DNA of 64,000 nucleotides from contig NZ_CP013692.1 in NCBI RefSeq assembly GCF_001477625.1, positions 4,960,001 through 5,024,000 on the forward strand, read 5' to 3'. Under the pieces are notes generated by a model. The model saw only the letters and a program-made list of their open reading frames with translations, did not search any database and had not been told where the DNA came from. Positions 26,019-35,429 of this stretch are shown one piece after another (positions within the stretch are counted from its first letter, which is position 1; each line of letters opens with the position of its first letter). The translations under genes were made by a program, and so were the position numbers. This DNA comes from Paucibacter sp. KCTC 42545 (GTDB lineage Bacteria > Pseudomonadota > Gammaproteobacteria > Burkholderiales > Burkholderiaceae_C).

Positions 26019-29000
26019 GCCTGCCACTGCCCCATCAAGCTCGCCCACTTGGCGCGAGCCGCCTTGAGGTGGCGCTCCTTCACATGCCCATAACCGCGAA
26101 TTTCCTCGGGGATGCGGGCGATGTCCACGGCCAGCTTGAGGCGCTCTGCCGTCAGGCCCTTGGCAAGGATGGCTTCGATGCTGGCGCGGTACTCGGCAAT
26201 CAGCGCGCGCTCGGTCTTGCGCTCTTCGGTGTGGCCGAAGATGTCGAAAGCCGTGCCGCGCAAGCCCTTGAGCTTGGCCAGCAGGCCAAAGGCCGGGCGG
26301 ATCCAGGCGCCCATCTGCTGTTTGACCAGCTCGCCCTTTTCGTTCTTCTTGGCCAGCAGCGGTGGCGCGAGGTGGTGGATGATTTTGTAGTCACCCTCGA
26401 ACTGCGCGGCCACCTTGTCGGTGAAGCGCTTGTCGGTGTGCAAGCGGGCCACTTCGTACTCGTCCTTGTAGGCCATCAGCTTGAACAGATAGCGCGCCAC
26501 GGCCTCGCTCAGCTGGCTGCCGCCCAGCGGCTTCTCGGCGGCTTGCACCTTGTCGACCAGGGCCTTGTAGGCGGCGGCGTAGGCGGCGTTCTGGTAGTCG
26601 GTCAGGAAGGCGACGCGCTTGCTCACCAGCTCTTCCACGCCCGGGCGCTTGACGATGTTGATGACCTGCGTGGCCACAAACAAGGCCTGCACGGCGGCCA
26701 GATCATGGGCGCAGCGGCGGCCCCATTCAAAGGCGATCTTGTTGTTGTCGATCTGCACATTGTTGAGCTCGATGGCGCGCATCAGTGCGGCATAGCTCAG
26801 CGGAATGCGGCCCTGCTGCCAGGCATAGCCCAGCATCAGCGGGTTGGTGTAGAGCGAATCGCCCACCAGCTTGACGGCCACTTCCTCAGCATCAAACATG
26901 CCCAGATGGCTTTGGCCCACGGCGGCCAGCACGGCGCTTTCGCAAGCGGCGCCGGGGAATGACCAGTTGGCGTCATTGACCAAATTGGCCGTGGGTGAGC
27001 CGTGGGTGTTCAGCGCCACATAGGTGTGCCCCTCGCGCATCACGGCCAGGGTGGCCTTGTTGGCGGCAACGATGGAGTCGCAGGCGATCACCAGCTTGGC
27101 CTCGGCCGTGCCGACCTTGGTGCAGTGCAGGTCTTCGGCCTTGTTGGCGATTTGGATATGGCTCCAGGTGCTGCCACCCTTTTGCGCCAGACCGGCCGCG
27201 TCCTGCGTGATCACGCCCTTGCCTTCGAGGTGCGCAGCCATGCCCAGCAATTGGCCGATGGTGATGACGCCGGTGCCGCCCACGCCGCCCACCACAATGC
27301 CCCAGGCCTTCTCGGCATTTGGCACAACGGGTTGAGGAATGGCGCCGAGCTTGGCGCTGTCGAAGGGGCTGAGTTTCTTGTCCTTCTTGGGCTTCTTGAG
27401 CTCGCCACCTTCCACGGTGACGAAGCTGGGGCAGAAGCCTTTGACGCAGCTGTAGTCCTTGTTGCAGCTGTTCTGGTTGATCTGACGCTTGCGGCCGAAT
27501 TCGGTGTCGACCGGCTCGATCGACAGGCAGTTCGATTGCACCGAGCAGTCGCCGCAGCCCTCGCACACCAGCTCGTTGATGAGCACGCGCTTGACCGGGT
27601 CCACCAGCTTGCCCCGCTTGCGGCGGCGGCGCTTTTCGGTGGCGCAGACCTGGTCGTAAATGATGACGCTGGTGCCGGGGATCTCGCGGAACTGGCGCTG
27701 CACGGCGTCAAGCTCATCGCGGTGATGCACGCTCACGCCGGCCAGCAGGGACACGCCTTGGTATTTCTGCGGTTCGTCCGTCACGATGCAAAGCTTGCTC
27801 ACACCTTCGGCCGTCACGCTTTGCATGATTTGCAGCACGGTGTGGCCTTCGGCGCGCTCACCGACTTGCTGGCCGCCCGTCATGGCAACGGCGTCGTTGT
27901 AGAGAATCTTGTAGGTGATGTTGACGCCGGCGGCGATGCTCTGGCGGATCGCCAGCAAGCCGCTGTGGAAGTAGGTGCCGTCGCCCAGATTGGCGAAGAT
28001 GTGCTTCTCGTTCGTGAAGGCCGACTGGCCCACCCATGGCACGCCCTCACCACCCATTTGCGTGAAGGTGGCGGTGTTGCGGCCGGGCATCCAGCTGACC
28101 ATGTAGTGGCAGCCGATGCCGGCCACGGCGCGCGAGCCCTCGGGCACGCGGGTGGAGGTGTTGTGCGGGCAGCCGCTGCAGAACCAGGGCGTGCGGTCGG
28201 CGCCGCCGGCGGTCTTTTCCTCGGCCTTGAGGGCGTTTTCCTTGGCGTCGATGATGGCCACGCGGGCATCCAGTCGCGCCATCACATCGGCATCCACGCC
28301 CAGCTTCTTCAGGCGCTTGGCAATGGCGCGGGCGATGATGGCCGGCGTCAGGTCGGCTTGCGGGCGCAGCAGCCAGTTGCTGCTCGGGTTGGGCAGGCTC
28401 CACTCGCCGCCTTCGCCTTCATGGTCGTCGAACTTGCCGAGCACATGCGGGCGCACATCGCTGCGCCAGTTGTACAGCTCTTCCTTGAGCTGGTATTCGA
28501 TCATCTGGCGCTTCTCTTCGATCACCAGAATTTCTTGCAGGCCTTCGGCGAAGTCGCGTGTGATGGTGGCTTCCAGCGGCCACACCACATTGACCTTGTG
28601 CAGGCGGATGCCCAGGCGGCGGCAGGTGTCGTCATCCAGGCCCAGGTCATGCAGGGCCTGGCGGGTGTCGTTATAGGCCTTGCCGCTGGCGATCAGGCCA
28701 AAGCGGTCTTGCTTGGTTTCGATGACGTTGTAGTTCAGCTTGTTGGCGCGGATATAGGCCAGGGCGGCATACCACTTGTAATCCATCAAGCGCTTTTCCT
28801 GCTCCAGCGGCGCGTCGGGCCAGCGGATGTGCAGGCCGCCCTCGGGCATCTGGAAGTCCTCCGGCATGATGATCTTGACGCGGTCCGGATCGACGCTGAT
28901 GGACGAAGAGCTTTCGACGATTTCCTGAATCGTCTTCAAGCCCGACCACAGGCCCGAGAAGCGGCTCATCGCAAACGCGTGCAAGCCCATGTCCAGAATG

Positions 29001-29566
29001 TCTTGCACGCTGGTCGGGAAGAACACCGGGAAGCCCACGGCCTTGAACACGTGGTCGCTCTGGTGCGCGGCGGTGGAGCTCTTGGCGATGTGGTCATCAC
29101 CCGCCACCGCGATCACGCCGCCATGCTTGGCGGTGCCGGCCATATTGGCGTGCTTGAACACGTCGATGCAGCGGTCCACACCCGGGCCCTTGCCGTACCA
29201 GATGCCGAACACACCGTCGAATTTGTTCTTCTCGGGGAAGAGGTCGAGCTGCTGGGTGCCCCACACCGCGGTGGCCCCCAGTTCTTCATTGACGCCGGGC
29301 TGGAACACGATGTTCTGCTTGGCCAGATGCTTCTTCGCAGCCTGCAGCGCTTGGTCATAAGTGCCCAGCGGCGAGCCGCGGTAGCCGCTGATGAAACCGC
29401 CAGTGTTCAGGCCCACCATCGCGTCGCGAGTGCGTTGCAACATCGGCAGGCGCACCAGGGCTTGCACCCCGCTCATGAAGGCTCGGCCGCTGTCCAGCGC
29501 GTATTTATCGTCCAGCGTGACGGTCTCTAGCGCACGCAAGATATGGTCGGGCAGGGGTGCATTCAT
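26015..29566 (-). CDS. Indolepyruvate ferredoxin oxidoreductase, fused alpha-beta-gamma form
   Basis: 1183 residues from ATG 29566 (the frame runs 61 codons further but without typical sequence). The fused order is: 2-oxoacid oxidoreductase pyrimidine domain (MSGVQALVRLPM, FISGYRGSPLGTYD), TPP-binding domain (FCSGCPHNTST, GIGCHYMVSWM, LGDGTYFHSGL), a cysteine-rich iron-sulfur segment about 665-715 (CEGCGDCSVQSNC, CNKDYSCVKGFC), the gamma domain (VGGVGGTGVITIGQLL), and a C-terminal helical domain. The enzyme decarboxylates aryl pyruvates to aryl-acyl-CoA, reducing ferredoxin, and belongs to aromatic amino acid catabolism. A divergent Lrp-type gene is the likely regulator. Confidence 0.92.
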   Translation of the reverse strand: MNAPLPDHILRALETVTLDDKYALDSGRAFMSGVQALVRLPMLQRTRDAMVGLNTGGFISGYRGSPLGTYDQALQAAKKHLAKQNIVFQPGVNEELGATAVWGTQQLDLFPEKNKFDGVFGIWYGKGPGVDRCIDVFKHANMAGTAKHGGVIAVAGDDHIAKSSTAAHQSDHVFKAVGFPVFFPTSVQDILDMGLHAFAMSRFSGLWSGLKTIQEIVESSSSISVDPDRVKIIMPEDFQMPEGGLHIRWPDAPLEQEKRLMDYKWYAALAYIRANKLNYNVIETKQDRFGLIASGKAYNDTRQALHDLGLDDDTCRRLGIRLHKVNVVWPLEATITRDFAEGLQEILVIEEKRQMIEYQLKEELYNWRSDVRPHVLGKFDDHEGEGGEWSLPNPSSNWLLRPQADLTPAIIARAIAKRLKKLGVDADVMARLDARVAIIDAKENALKAEEKTAGGADRTPWFCSGCPHNTSTRVPEGSRAVAGIGCHYMVSWMPGRNTATFTQMGGEGVPWVGQSAFTNEKHIFANLGDGTYFHSGLLAIRQSIAAGVNITYKILYNDAVAMTGGQQVGERAEGHTVLQIMQSVTAEGVSKLCIVTDEPQKYQGVSLLAGVSVHHRDELDAVQRQFREIPGTSVIIYDQVCATEKRRRRKRGKLVDPVKRVLINELVCEGCGDCSVQSNCLSIEPVDTEFGRKRQINQNSCNKDYSCVKGFCPSFVTVEGGELKKPKKDKKLSPFDSAKLGAIPQPVVPNAEKAWGIVVGGVGGTGVITIGQLLGMAAHLEGKGVITQDAAGLAQKGGSTWSHIQIANKAEDLHCTKVGTAEAKLVIACDSIVAANKATLAVMREGHTYVALNTHGSPTANLVNDANWSFPGAACESAVLAAVGQSHLGMFDAEEVAVKLVGDSLYTNPLMLGYAWQQGRIPLSYAALMRAIELNNVQIDNNKIAFEWGRRCAHDLAAVQALFVATQVINIVKRPGVEELVSKRVAFLTDYQNAAYAAAYKALVDKVQAAEKPLGGSQLSEAVARYLFKLMAYKDEYEVARLHTDKRFTDKVAAQFEGDYKIIHHLAPPLLAKKNEKGELVKQQMGAWIRPAFGLLAKLKGLRGTAFDIFGHTEERKTERALIAEYRASIEAILAKGLTAERLKLAVDIARIPEEIRGYGHVKERHLKAARAKWASLMGQWQA

Positions 29567-29728
29567 GATGTGGCTTTGGGCTCCAGGGGTGGTGTGGCTG
29601 GCGCAGCTTCGAGGGCGCTGACCGCTTGTGGCGGCGCACCGTGGCTGGCGCGGTTCTCGGCTTTTTACCGGGTACGGGAGTGTATGAAAAGCCCGGCCTG
29701 CTGTGCTTGCTTTTTGGCGCTCCAGATT

Positions 29729-29762
29729 CGCAGTTCGCGCAATAATCATGCTGAGAACTGCG
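29729..29762. promoter_or_regulatory. Inverted repeat, candidate Lrp-family operator
   Basis: CGCAGTTC (29729-29736) and its exact reverse complement GAACTGCG (29755-29762) lie 18 bp apart, just upstream of the Lrp-type gene in the 209-bp divergent gap. Lrp/AsnC proteins often bind such dyads in their own promoters and those of a divergent catabolic gene. Confidence 0.45.
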
Positions 29763-29775
29763 GAAGGTCTTGCGA

Positions 29776-30330
29776 ATGATTTCGAAAAATCAAACTTCAG
29801 TAAAAACCCTTGAGTCGCAGGAAGGGGCGCCGGCTGGTGCGCCCGGCGCAGCCACGGGCCTGGATCGCTACGACATCGCCATCCTGCAAGCCCTGCAGCG
29901 CGACGCGCGTTTGTCGAATGCCGAGCTGGCCACCCGCATCGGCCTGTCAGCGGCGCCGACCTGGCGGCGCGTCAAATGGCTGGAGGAGCAGGGCTTCATC
30001 ACCGGCTACCGGGCGGAGATCGACCGTCGCAAGGTAGGTCTAGGCGTGCTGGCCTTTGTGCGGGTGGATGCCGACCGCAATAACGGCGCCTCCACCAAGG
30101 TGCTGGAAGAGGCGCTGCGCCAGCTGCCCGAGGTGATCAGCTGCCACTACATCTCAGGCACTGGCACCTTCGAGCTGCAGGTGATGGCCACCGACCTGGA
30201 CGCGTTTTCCCGCTTCACCATCGACACCTTGCTGCACCTGCCCAATGTGAAGGACGTGCACACCCGCTTTTCTCTGGGCGAGGTGAAGGCGGCCGGGGTG
30301 ACGCCGCTGGGGCATTTGGGCGCGGCCTAG
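29776..30330 (+). CDS. Lrp/AsnC family transcriptional regulator
   Basis: 184 residues from ATG 29776, chosen because GGAAGG ends 8 bp upstream; a TTG two codons earlier is less likely. After a 30-residue Ala/Gly/Pro leader comes LDRYDIAILQALQRDARLSNAELATRIGLSAAPTWRRVKWLEEQGFI, the Lrp winged helix, then a RAM ligand-binding domain with VISCHYISGTGTFELQVMATDLDAF and VHTRFSLGEVK. It is divergent from indolepyruvate oxidoreductase; aromatic amino acids or their keto acids are plausible effectors by inference. Confidence 0.92.
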   Translation: MISKNQTSVKTLESQEGAPAGAPGAATGLDRYDIAILQALQRDARLSNAELATRIGLSAAPTWRRVKWLEEQGFITGYRAEIDRRKVGLGVLAFVRVDADRNNGASTKVLEEALRQLPEVISCHYISGTGTFELQVMATDLDAFSRFTIDTLLHLPNVKDVHTRFSLGEVKAAGVTPLGHLGAA

Positions 30331-30342
30331 CGCAGCTGCAGC

Positions 30343-30774
30343 TCACTTGCTGGGGCTGCCGGTCACGTCGATCTTGAGCTGGTAGTTGCTGTGCTCATTG
30401 CGCCGCGCGGCATTGCGCATCAGATAGACCCGCACGCTGTATTCGCCCGCCTCGGTGCTGTCCAGCTTGAACTCATTGCCGGCGCTCGAGCCAATGTGAA
30501 TGGCCTCGCCCTGTGAGCCGGGTGGCAAGACATTGAAGTAAGTCGAGGGATTGCTGGGCTTGAAGTTGACGGTCAAGACCTGCCCCGCACCCGTGCGCAG
30601 CTTGTAGTCAATAGTTTGCTCACCCTTGATGCTGGCCTTGATGGTGCTGCCGGAGCTGCCTTTCTTGAACTGAACCTGCTTGACCTGAATGCCGGGTTCG
30701 GCGGCCAAAGCGATTGGCGGTGCAACTCCAACGGCCGCAGCGAGGAGGGCAGAAAGACAAATACGCATCTTCAT
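30343..30774 (-). CDS. Small secreted beta-rich protein, unknown function
   Basis: 143 residues with a signal peptide (MKMRICLSALLAAAVGVAPPIALA) and a mature domain of about 118 residues without cysteines. The segments VQFKKGSSGSTIKASIKGEQTIDYKLRTGAGQ, YFNVLPPGSQGEAI and YSVRVYLMRNAARRNEHSNYQLKIDV resemble small periplasmic proteins that databases label 'DNA breaking-rejoining protein' or compare with g-type lysozyme inhibitors. The first label has no visible catalytic support. A lysozyme inhibitor role is possible but untested. It lies just downstream of the hydrolase lipoprotein gene on the same strand. Confidence 0.7.
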   Translation of the reverse strand: MKMRICLSALLAAAVGVAPPIALAAEPGIQVKQVQFKKGSSGSTIKASIKGEQTIDYKLRTGAGQVLTVNFKPSNPSTYFNVLPPGSQGEAIHIGSSAGNEFKLDSTEAGEYSVRVYLMRNAARRNEHSNYQLKIDVTGSPSK

Positions 30775-30841
30775 GGTCAGTCACCTTGAATGGGTAGATA
30801 GAGTGAGTGGTGGGCGTGCAGGAGTGCGCAGCAGCGCAGCC

Positions 30842-31996
30842 TCAGGGGCCGCTGCCCAAGGTCCATTTGACCAAGGCGCGGAACAGGGCTTCGCGCGGAT
30901 AGCCGCGCTCGCTGGTGCTGGCGCGCACCCAGGCGTTGGGGTGGCGTTCGCGCGGCAGGGCAATGTCCCAGTGGTCAGCGCGGGCTTCGGCCAGCAGGCT
31001 GCTGCCGGGCAGGATGGCGTCCCGGCTGAGCAGCTGCCCATCATTGCGCGGGTCGATATTGCTGAGCGCGCTATTGAAGGGGCGCAGCGAAATGCCTACT
31101 TCATGCGGCGGCACAAAGCCCAGCACCGAGTGGTAGCGCAGGCTGCGGGGTGGCGGGTGTGCGGCCAGCCAGGCCACGCTCTCGCGCTGCGTCACGCTGC
31201 TGACCTCCTGGCCATCTGATGCCGTGCAGCCAAAAGCATTGATGCGGGTGGACAGGCCTTCAAACAGGTCTTCAAAGTGGTCGGCCAAACGGGTGCCCAT
31301 GACCACGCCGGCCACCGCAACCAGATCAATCACGGCCGCTGGCAAGCCCTCAGCTTCTGCCTGCAGCAGCGCCAGTGCGCGCAAGGTGTCGGGCACGCCT
31401 TTGGAATAGGCGATCAGCACAATGCGTTGTACGCCGGGGCGCGCGGCTTCTTGGCGAATGGCCGCCGCCACGCGCTTGGCATTGGCGGCGCTGGACTCGC
31501 GCCCGGGCAGGCTCAGCGCTTGAACTTGGGCCAGGCCCAGATCGGCATATTGGCGATAAGCCTCGCTGCGGCTGAGCGCGCGTTCGCGCAAAACGCCGTC
31601 ACCAAATGGCACGGACTGTTCCTCAAAACAGTCGGAGAACAAGCCGGGCACCAGCAAGACCGAGCTGCCGGGCGCTTGAGCCTGAAAGCGCTGCTCCAGC
31701 GCGGCCAGTCTTGGCTTGGAGGCCGCGAGGTTGGCAGGAGGCGGGGTGGCCTCAAGCCCATACAACCAAGCCTGAATCGGCTGCGGTTTGGTGCCGGGGT
31801 GGGCCAGCAGCTCTTGCGCAAACAGGGCGCCAAAATCTTGCCGCTCGTCTTGGATGCCGGCGGCGGCCCGCGGCAGGTTGACGATGGGCCAGGGACTCAT
31901 CATCGCCGGTGGGGCGACCCAGCTGGCGCAGGCGCTGAGCAGCAGGGCAAGTGTTGGCGGGCAAATTCGCGTCAGCAGCAGCAGGGGTGTTCTCAC
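30842..31996 (-). CDS. Exported alpha/beta-hydrolase-like lipoprotein
   Basis: 384 residues with a lipoprotein signal peptide and lipobox LSAC near residues 20-23. The mature part reads like an alpha/beta hydrolase: GSSVLLVPGLFSD as the oxyanion region, RIVLIAYSKGVPDTL as a nucleophile elbow with Ser in YSKG, and DLVAVAGVVMGT after it. The first Gly of GxSxG is replaced by Ala. No specific family name comes to mind. It starts 3 bp after the stop of the metallophosphoesterase lipoprotein gene, so the two are surely co-transcribed; together with the phospholipase-D gene they suggest phospholipid or acylated-polymer turnover at the envelope. Confidence 0.7.
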   Translation of the reverse strand: MRTPLLLLTRICPPTLALLLSACASWVAPPAMMSPWPIVNLPRAAAGIQDERQDFGALFAQELLAHPGTKPQPIQAWLYGLEATPPPANLAASKPRLAALEQRFQAQAPGSSVLLVPGLFSDCFEEQSVPFGDGVLRERALSRSEAYRQYADLGLAQVQALSLPGRESSAANAKRVAAAIRQEAARPGVQRIVLIAYSKGVPDTLRALALLQAEAEGLPAAVIDLVAVAGVVMGTRLADHFEDLFEGLSTRINAFGCTASDGQEVSSVTQRESVAWLAAHPPPRSLRYHSVLGFVPPHEVGISLRPFNSALSNIDPRNDGQLLSRDAILPGSSLLAEARADHWDIALPRERHPNAWVRASTSERGYPREALFRALVKWTLGSGP

Positions 31997-31999
31997 GAT

Positions 32000-33835
32000 T
32001 CAGTCCATGCCCACACTGGCTTCGGTCAGAAAAAAGCGCTCGGCGCGGCGCTTGGCTTCACTGCGATTTTCATTGCGCGTTTCTTCGGTGGCATCAAAGT
32101 CGAGCTTGGCGGCTTGCACGGCGCGGCAGGTCATATAGGCCCTGGCGCGCGGCTCGGTCAAGTCGTCCAGATGGCCGCCCAACAAATCCACCAGCTTGGC
32201 CTTGCGCCTGAATAAATCGACTTGCTCGGCATAGTCCTTGGGCTGCTCGGCCCGCAGGTTCGCCACGCATTCATCAAAGCTGGCGCCCTTGCACCAGCTG
32301 GGGAACTCGGCGCGTATCAAAGTGCGGGTGTCGGCATCGACAAACTGTTTGACCTGCATGATGGCGTCCAGCATCGCGTCTTGGTAGGCGTGGGCGTGTT
32401 CGTAGAGCGTGGCGTCACAGCCCTCACAGTCCGGGCCGAAGCGTTTGAGCAGCCAGCCCACCAGACTGCCGCGCGACTCCCGCTGCTTGCGCACCAATTC
32501 GCCGTCCACCGCGCGGATCGCGTCCACCGGCACATTCAGCGAGCCGCAGGTTTGGCCTTCCCAGGCGGCCATCAGCTCGTCATCGCTTTCCACCGGGTCT
32601 TCGCCATGTGGCATCAGCTCGCCGCGCACCAGGATGCGCTTGGCCGCCTCGTCGTAGGCGAAGCTGACGCGGCGGTAGGCCACCGGCCAATCGGACAGCG
32701 AGCTGACGTTGAGCTCCAGCACCGGGCGGATGTCGAGCTCCCGGTGGGCGGCCCAGAAGCCGCGGTGGGTGTGGGCCGACAAGTAGACCAAGGGGTGGTC
32801 GACTCGTGACATCAGGCTGCGCAGCAGCAAGCGCGAAGGCAGGCCGAGCGCGCGCCAGTTGTGGTGGCCAGCAAAGACCACCAAGTCCCCTTTTTGCTTG
32901 GCCTCGGTGACCCAGTGCGTCAGGGCGCGCACTTGGTCCAGATTGACGTGGCCGATGCTACCGGGGCTGCGGCCCATCAAGGTGTCCCAGCTGCTGACCA
33001 GGGGACCGGCTTGGTTGGTGTCCAGCCCAATGACGATCACGTTGCGTGTGGCGCCAGGGGCCCGTGGCAGCTGAATGCGCTGGGCCAGGAAGGAATCGGC
33101 ATAGGCATAGCCGTCCAGCACATGGGCCTCAATGCCGCTGAGGAAGGCTTCGGCATTGGGGTTGCGCCAGCTGACGCGGTGCGAGCCTCGGGCCGGGGGG
33201 AGTTGGATGCCGGGCTGCGAGGGCACGGCCGCCTGGCCCTCCAGATACATCTGAATGAAGTCGCGTTTGCTGAAGGCCTCGTTTTGGCCCTTGTTGGCCT
33301 TCTCTTCCAAGCTTGCGCCGCGCCGGCAGGCCTGGTTCCACTTCTGCGCATCGCGGTTGAGGATGTCGTCCATGATGCTGTAGCCGTAGATGCCAAACAT
33401 CAGCCCATCGTGATTGCCGGGCAGGATGGCGCCGGCCCGGCCCGCCGCGTTGAAGACCCGGCTCATGCGCTGCGCTTCGGAGCGGCAGGACAGATCGAGC
33501 ACATCGCCCAGATGTAGAAAGTTCTCGTTGGGGTGGGCCTGTAGCGCCCACTCCATGATGCGGCGCCCAAACAGCGGCTGTTCGGGCGGGCGCTGGGCCA
33601 CTTCCACATAGGCGTCCACCGCGCTGTCGTTGTCGTAGAGCGGCCAGCCCGTGGGCTCATGCTCCTGCGTGTCACCCAGGGCCACGATGGGCGTGGTGAG
33701 CACTTGGTAATTGCCGCTGCCGGGCACTTGGGCGTCAGGGCCGGGCTGGGGTGAAAAGCTGACGCAAGCACTCAGCGCTGCGGCCGCGAGGCTAGCAAGA
33801 GCAAAGGAGCAACGGCGCAAGATCGTGTGGCACAT
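32000..33835 (-). CDS. Calcineurin-like metallophosphoesterase lipoprotein
   Basis: 611 residues with a lipoprotein signal peptide (lipobox LSAC around residues 21-24). The metallophosphoesterase motifs are present in order: LGDTQ, HLGDVLD, PGNHDG, AGHHNW and SAHTHRG, so the di-metal centre should be intact. A long C-terminal helical part (about 430-610), with several Cys residues and no family I recognise, makes it larger than most phosphoesterases. It lies 13 bp after the phospholipase-D-like gene and 3 bp before the hydrolase lipoprotein gene. A sequential action with these on a lipid or glycerophospho substrate is an attractive inference. Confidence 0.8.
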   Translation of the reverse strand: MCHTILRRCSFALASLAAAALSACVSFSPQPGPDAQVPGSGNYQVLTTPIVALGDTQEHEPTGWPLYDNDSAVDAYVEVAQRPPEQPLFGRRIMEWALQAHPNENFLHLGDVLDLSCRSEAQRMSRVFNAAGRAGAILPGNHDGLMFGIYGYSIMDDILNRDAQKWNQACRRGASLEEKANKGQNEAFSKRDFIQMYLEGQAAVPSQPGIQLPPARGSHRVSWRNPNAEAFLSGIEAHVLDGYAYADSFLAQRIQLPRAPGATRNVIVIGLDTNQAGPLVSSWDTLMGRSPGSIGHVNLDQVRALTHWVTEAKQKGDLVVFAGHHNWRALGLPSRLLLRSLMSRVDHPLVYLSAHTHRGFWAAHRELDIRPVLELNVSSLSDWPVAYRRVSFAYDEAAKRILVRGELMPHGEDPVESDDELMAAWEGQTCGSLNVPVDAIRAVDGELVRKQRESRGSLVGWLLKRFGPDCEGCDATLYEHAHAYQDAMLDAIMQVKQFVDADTRTLIRAEFPSWCKGASFDECVANLRAEQPKDYAEQVDLFRRKAKLVDLLGGHLDDLTEPRARAYMTCRAVQAAKLDFDATEETRNENRSEAKRRAERFFLTEASVGMD

Positions 33836-33848
33836 GTCAGCGGCGCCT

Positions 33849-35429
33849 TCAGTAATAGCTGGACGGCATCAGCTTGAAGAACCAGCTCTGCAGGCGCTGC
33901 CAGTGGCTGCGTGCGGGGGCTTGTTCCAGTACCTGCTGCTCGCCATGCCAGACGACGGCTTGCGCGGCATTGAAAGCCAGCCGCCAGCTGTTGGCGCTGC
34001 TCATATCGCGCTCCATGCGCTGCGCCAGGGTGGCGGCCAGGGCGGGGCTGTCGATGATCACGCCCATCTCGGAGTTGATGACCTCGGAGCGCGGGTCCAG
34101 ATTCATCGAGCCGATGAAGCTGCGCGCGCGGTCGATCACCATGGCCTTGGTGTGCAGCCCGGCAAAGCCCGAGCGCACCGGCGCGGTATCGACCCAGTCG
34201 GTTTTGATCGTGGGGTCAGGTCTTAACTCGTGCAGCTCGGCACCGGTCTTCAGAATCGGTGCGCGCCAGTCTTCGTAGTGTGCGTTGACGGCCGGCACAT
34301 CATGCGAGGCCAGCGAATTGGTCAGGATGCGCACGCGCACGCCGCGCGCAGCCAAGTCCGCCAGGTCTTGCATGAAGTTGGCATCCGGGATGATGTAGGC
34401 ATTGGTGATCAGCACTTCCTTCTGCGCCGAGCGCATCAAGGCCCGGAAGGCCTCGGGCGTATGGTTGCGAACGCCTTCGGCCCGCGAGGGCGAGTCGGTG
34501 TGCACCACGCTGCGCCCCGGCGCCAGGGACGCGCTTAGTTGCTGCTGCTCAGCCGTCCAGCTGTGGCGCCCGGCCAGCAAGTCCTGCATGGCGGGGTGTG
34601 CGGCAGCGGCCTCGGGCAACTCAATGGCGGCGGCGGTGATGCGGCCTTGGCTGCGCGCGGCGCTGCTGCTTGGAATCGGCCGCACCCAGTCGCTGTTCCA
34701 GTAGCGATCGAAGACGGCGCTGGCCTGGCGAGCGACCGGGCCGACGCCCATCACATCCAGATCATGGAAGTTGAATTCGCTGTTCAGGCCGAAATACTCA
34801 TCACCGATATTGCGCCCGCCGATGATGGCCACGCGGTTGTCCACCACCATCTGCTTGTTGTGCATGCGGCGGTTGATGCGGCTGAAATCGCGCGTGCCTT
34901 CGGCAATCCGGCCGATCCAGTCGCGGTTCTGCCAGGCGTTGAAGGTACGGACTTGAATATTTGGGTGCGAGTCAATATAGGCCAGCATCTCGTCGCGCAA
35001 CTCCGGCGCCGTCATATGGCGCAGCATGGTGCTCAGGTCATCGAAGAGCAGGCGTACCTTCACGCCCCGCTCGGCCGCGGCGATCACCCGCGCCATCAGC
35101 AACTGACCGCTGGCGTCGCCAAACCAGACGTAGTACTGCAGGTCCAGGCTGTGCTTGGCCTGGTCGATCAGGGCCAGGCGCCACTTCAGGCCTTCCGAGT
35201 TCTTCTCCAGCAAGCGGAATCCGGAGGCGTCGCTGCCGTGCTGCGCGGCCACTTGGCTTTCGGTTTGCGCCCAAACGCCGGAGTCCTGCGGCGCCATCGC
35301 GTAGGCGGGCGGCAGCTTGGGGGGCGGTGGTGCCGTCCCGGCGCAGGCCGCCAAGAACAGGGTGAGCAGGACGACAGAAAGCCGCAAGCCAAGGCTGCGC
35401 CATCGCGGCTTGGTCGACATGGCGCTCAT
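33849..35429 (-). CDS. Phospholipase D family lipoprotein, ClsC-like
   Basis: 526 residues from ATG 35429 (alternatives at 35420 and upstream). A lipoprotein signal ends with LAAC. Two complete HKD motifs are visible: HNKQMVVD with His190, Lys192, Asp197, and HTKAMVID with His426, Lys428, Asp433, each followed by the usual GG/GS-x-N segment. The whole pattern, including LQYYVWFGDASG near the start and the terminal WFFKLMPSSYY, resembles YmdC/ClsC cardiolipin synthases. Those transfer phosphatidyl groups between phospholipids; here the lipid anchor would place the enzyme on a membrane face outside the cytoplasm. It heads a three-gene lipoprotein operon. Confidence 0.85.
   Translation of the reverse strand: MSAMSTKPRWRSLGLRLSVVLLTLFLAACAGTAPPPPKLPPAYAMAPQDSGVWAQTESQVAAQHGSDASGFRLLEKNSEGLKWRLALIDQAKHSLDLQYYVWFGDASGQLLMARVIAAAERGVKVRLLFDDLSTMLRHMTAPELRDEMLAYIDSHPNIQVRTFNAWQNRDWIGRIAEGTRDFSRINRRMHNKQMVVDNRVAIIGGRNIGDEYFGLNSEFNFHDLDVMGVGPVARQASAVFDRYWNSDWVRPIPSSSAARSQGRITAAAIELPEAAAAHPAMQDLLAGRHSWTAEQQQLSASLAPGRSVVHTDSPSRAEGVRNHTPEAFRALMRSAQKEVLITNAYIIPDANFMQDLADLAARGVRVRILTNSLASHDVPAVNAHYEDWRAPILKTGAELHELRPDPTIKTDWVDTAPVRSGFAGLHTKAMVIDRARSFIGSMNLDPRSEVINSEMGVIIDSPALAATLAQRMERDMSSANSWRLAFNAAQAVVWHGEQQVLEQAPARSHWQRLQSWFFKLMPSSYY

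Noticed and set aside
27002..29530. 842-residue open frame on the plus strand inside the oxidoreductase gene
   Set aside because: It is a mirror of the true coding strand in GC-rich DNA, with low-complexity Ala/Gly/His-rich sequence and no family features. The minus-strand protein matches a known enzyme throughout.
34195..34225. GGGGTCAGGTCTTAAC-like sequence in the phospholipase-D gene, similar to the mgsA palindrome core
   Set aside because: It has no partner arm and lies in the conserved coding part of the gene; the similarity is short.
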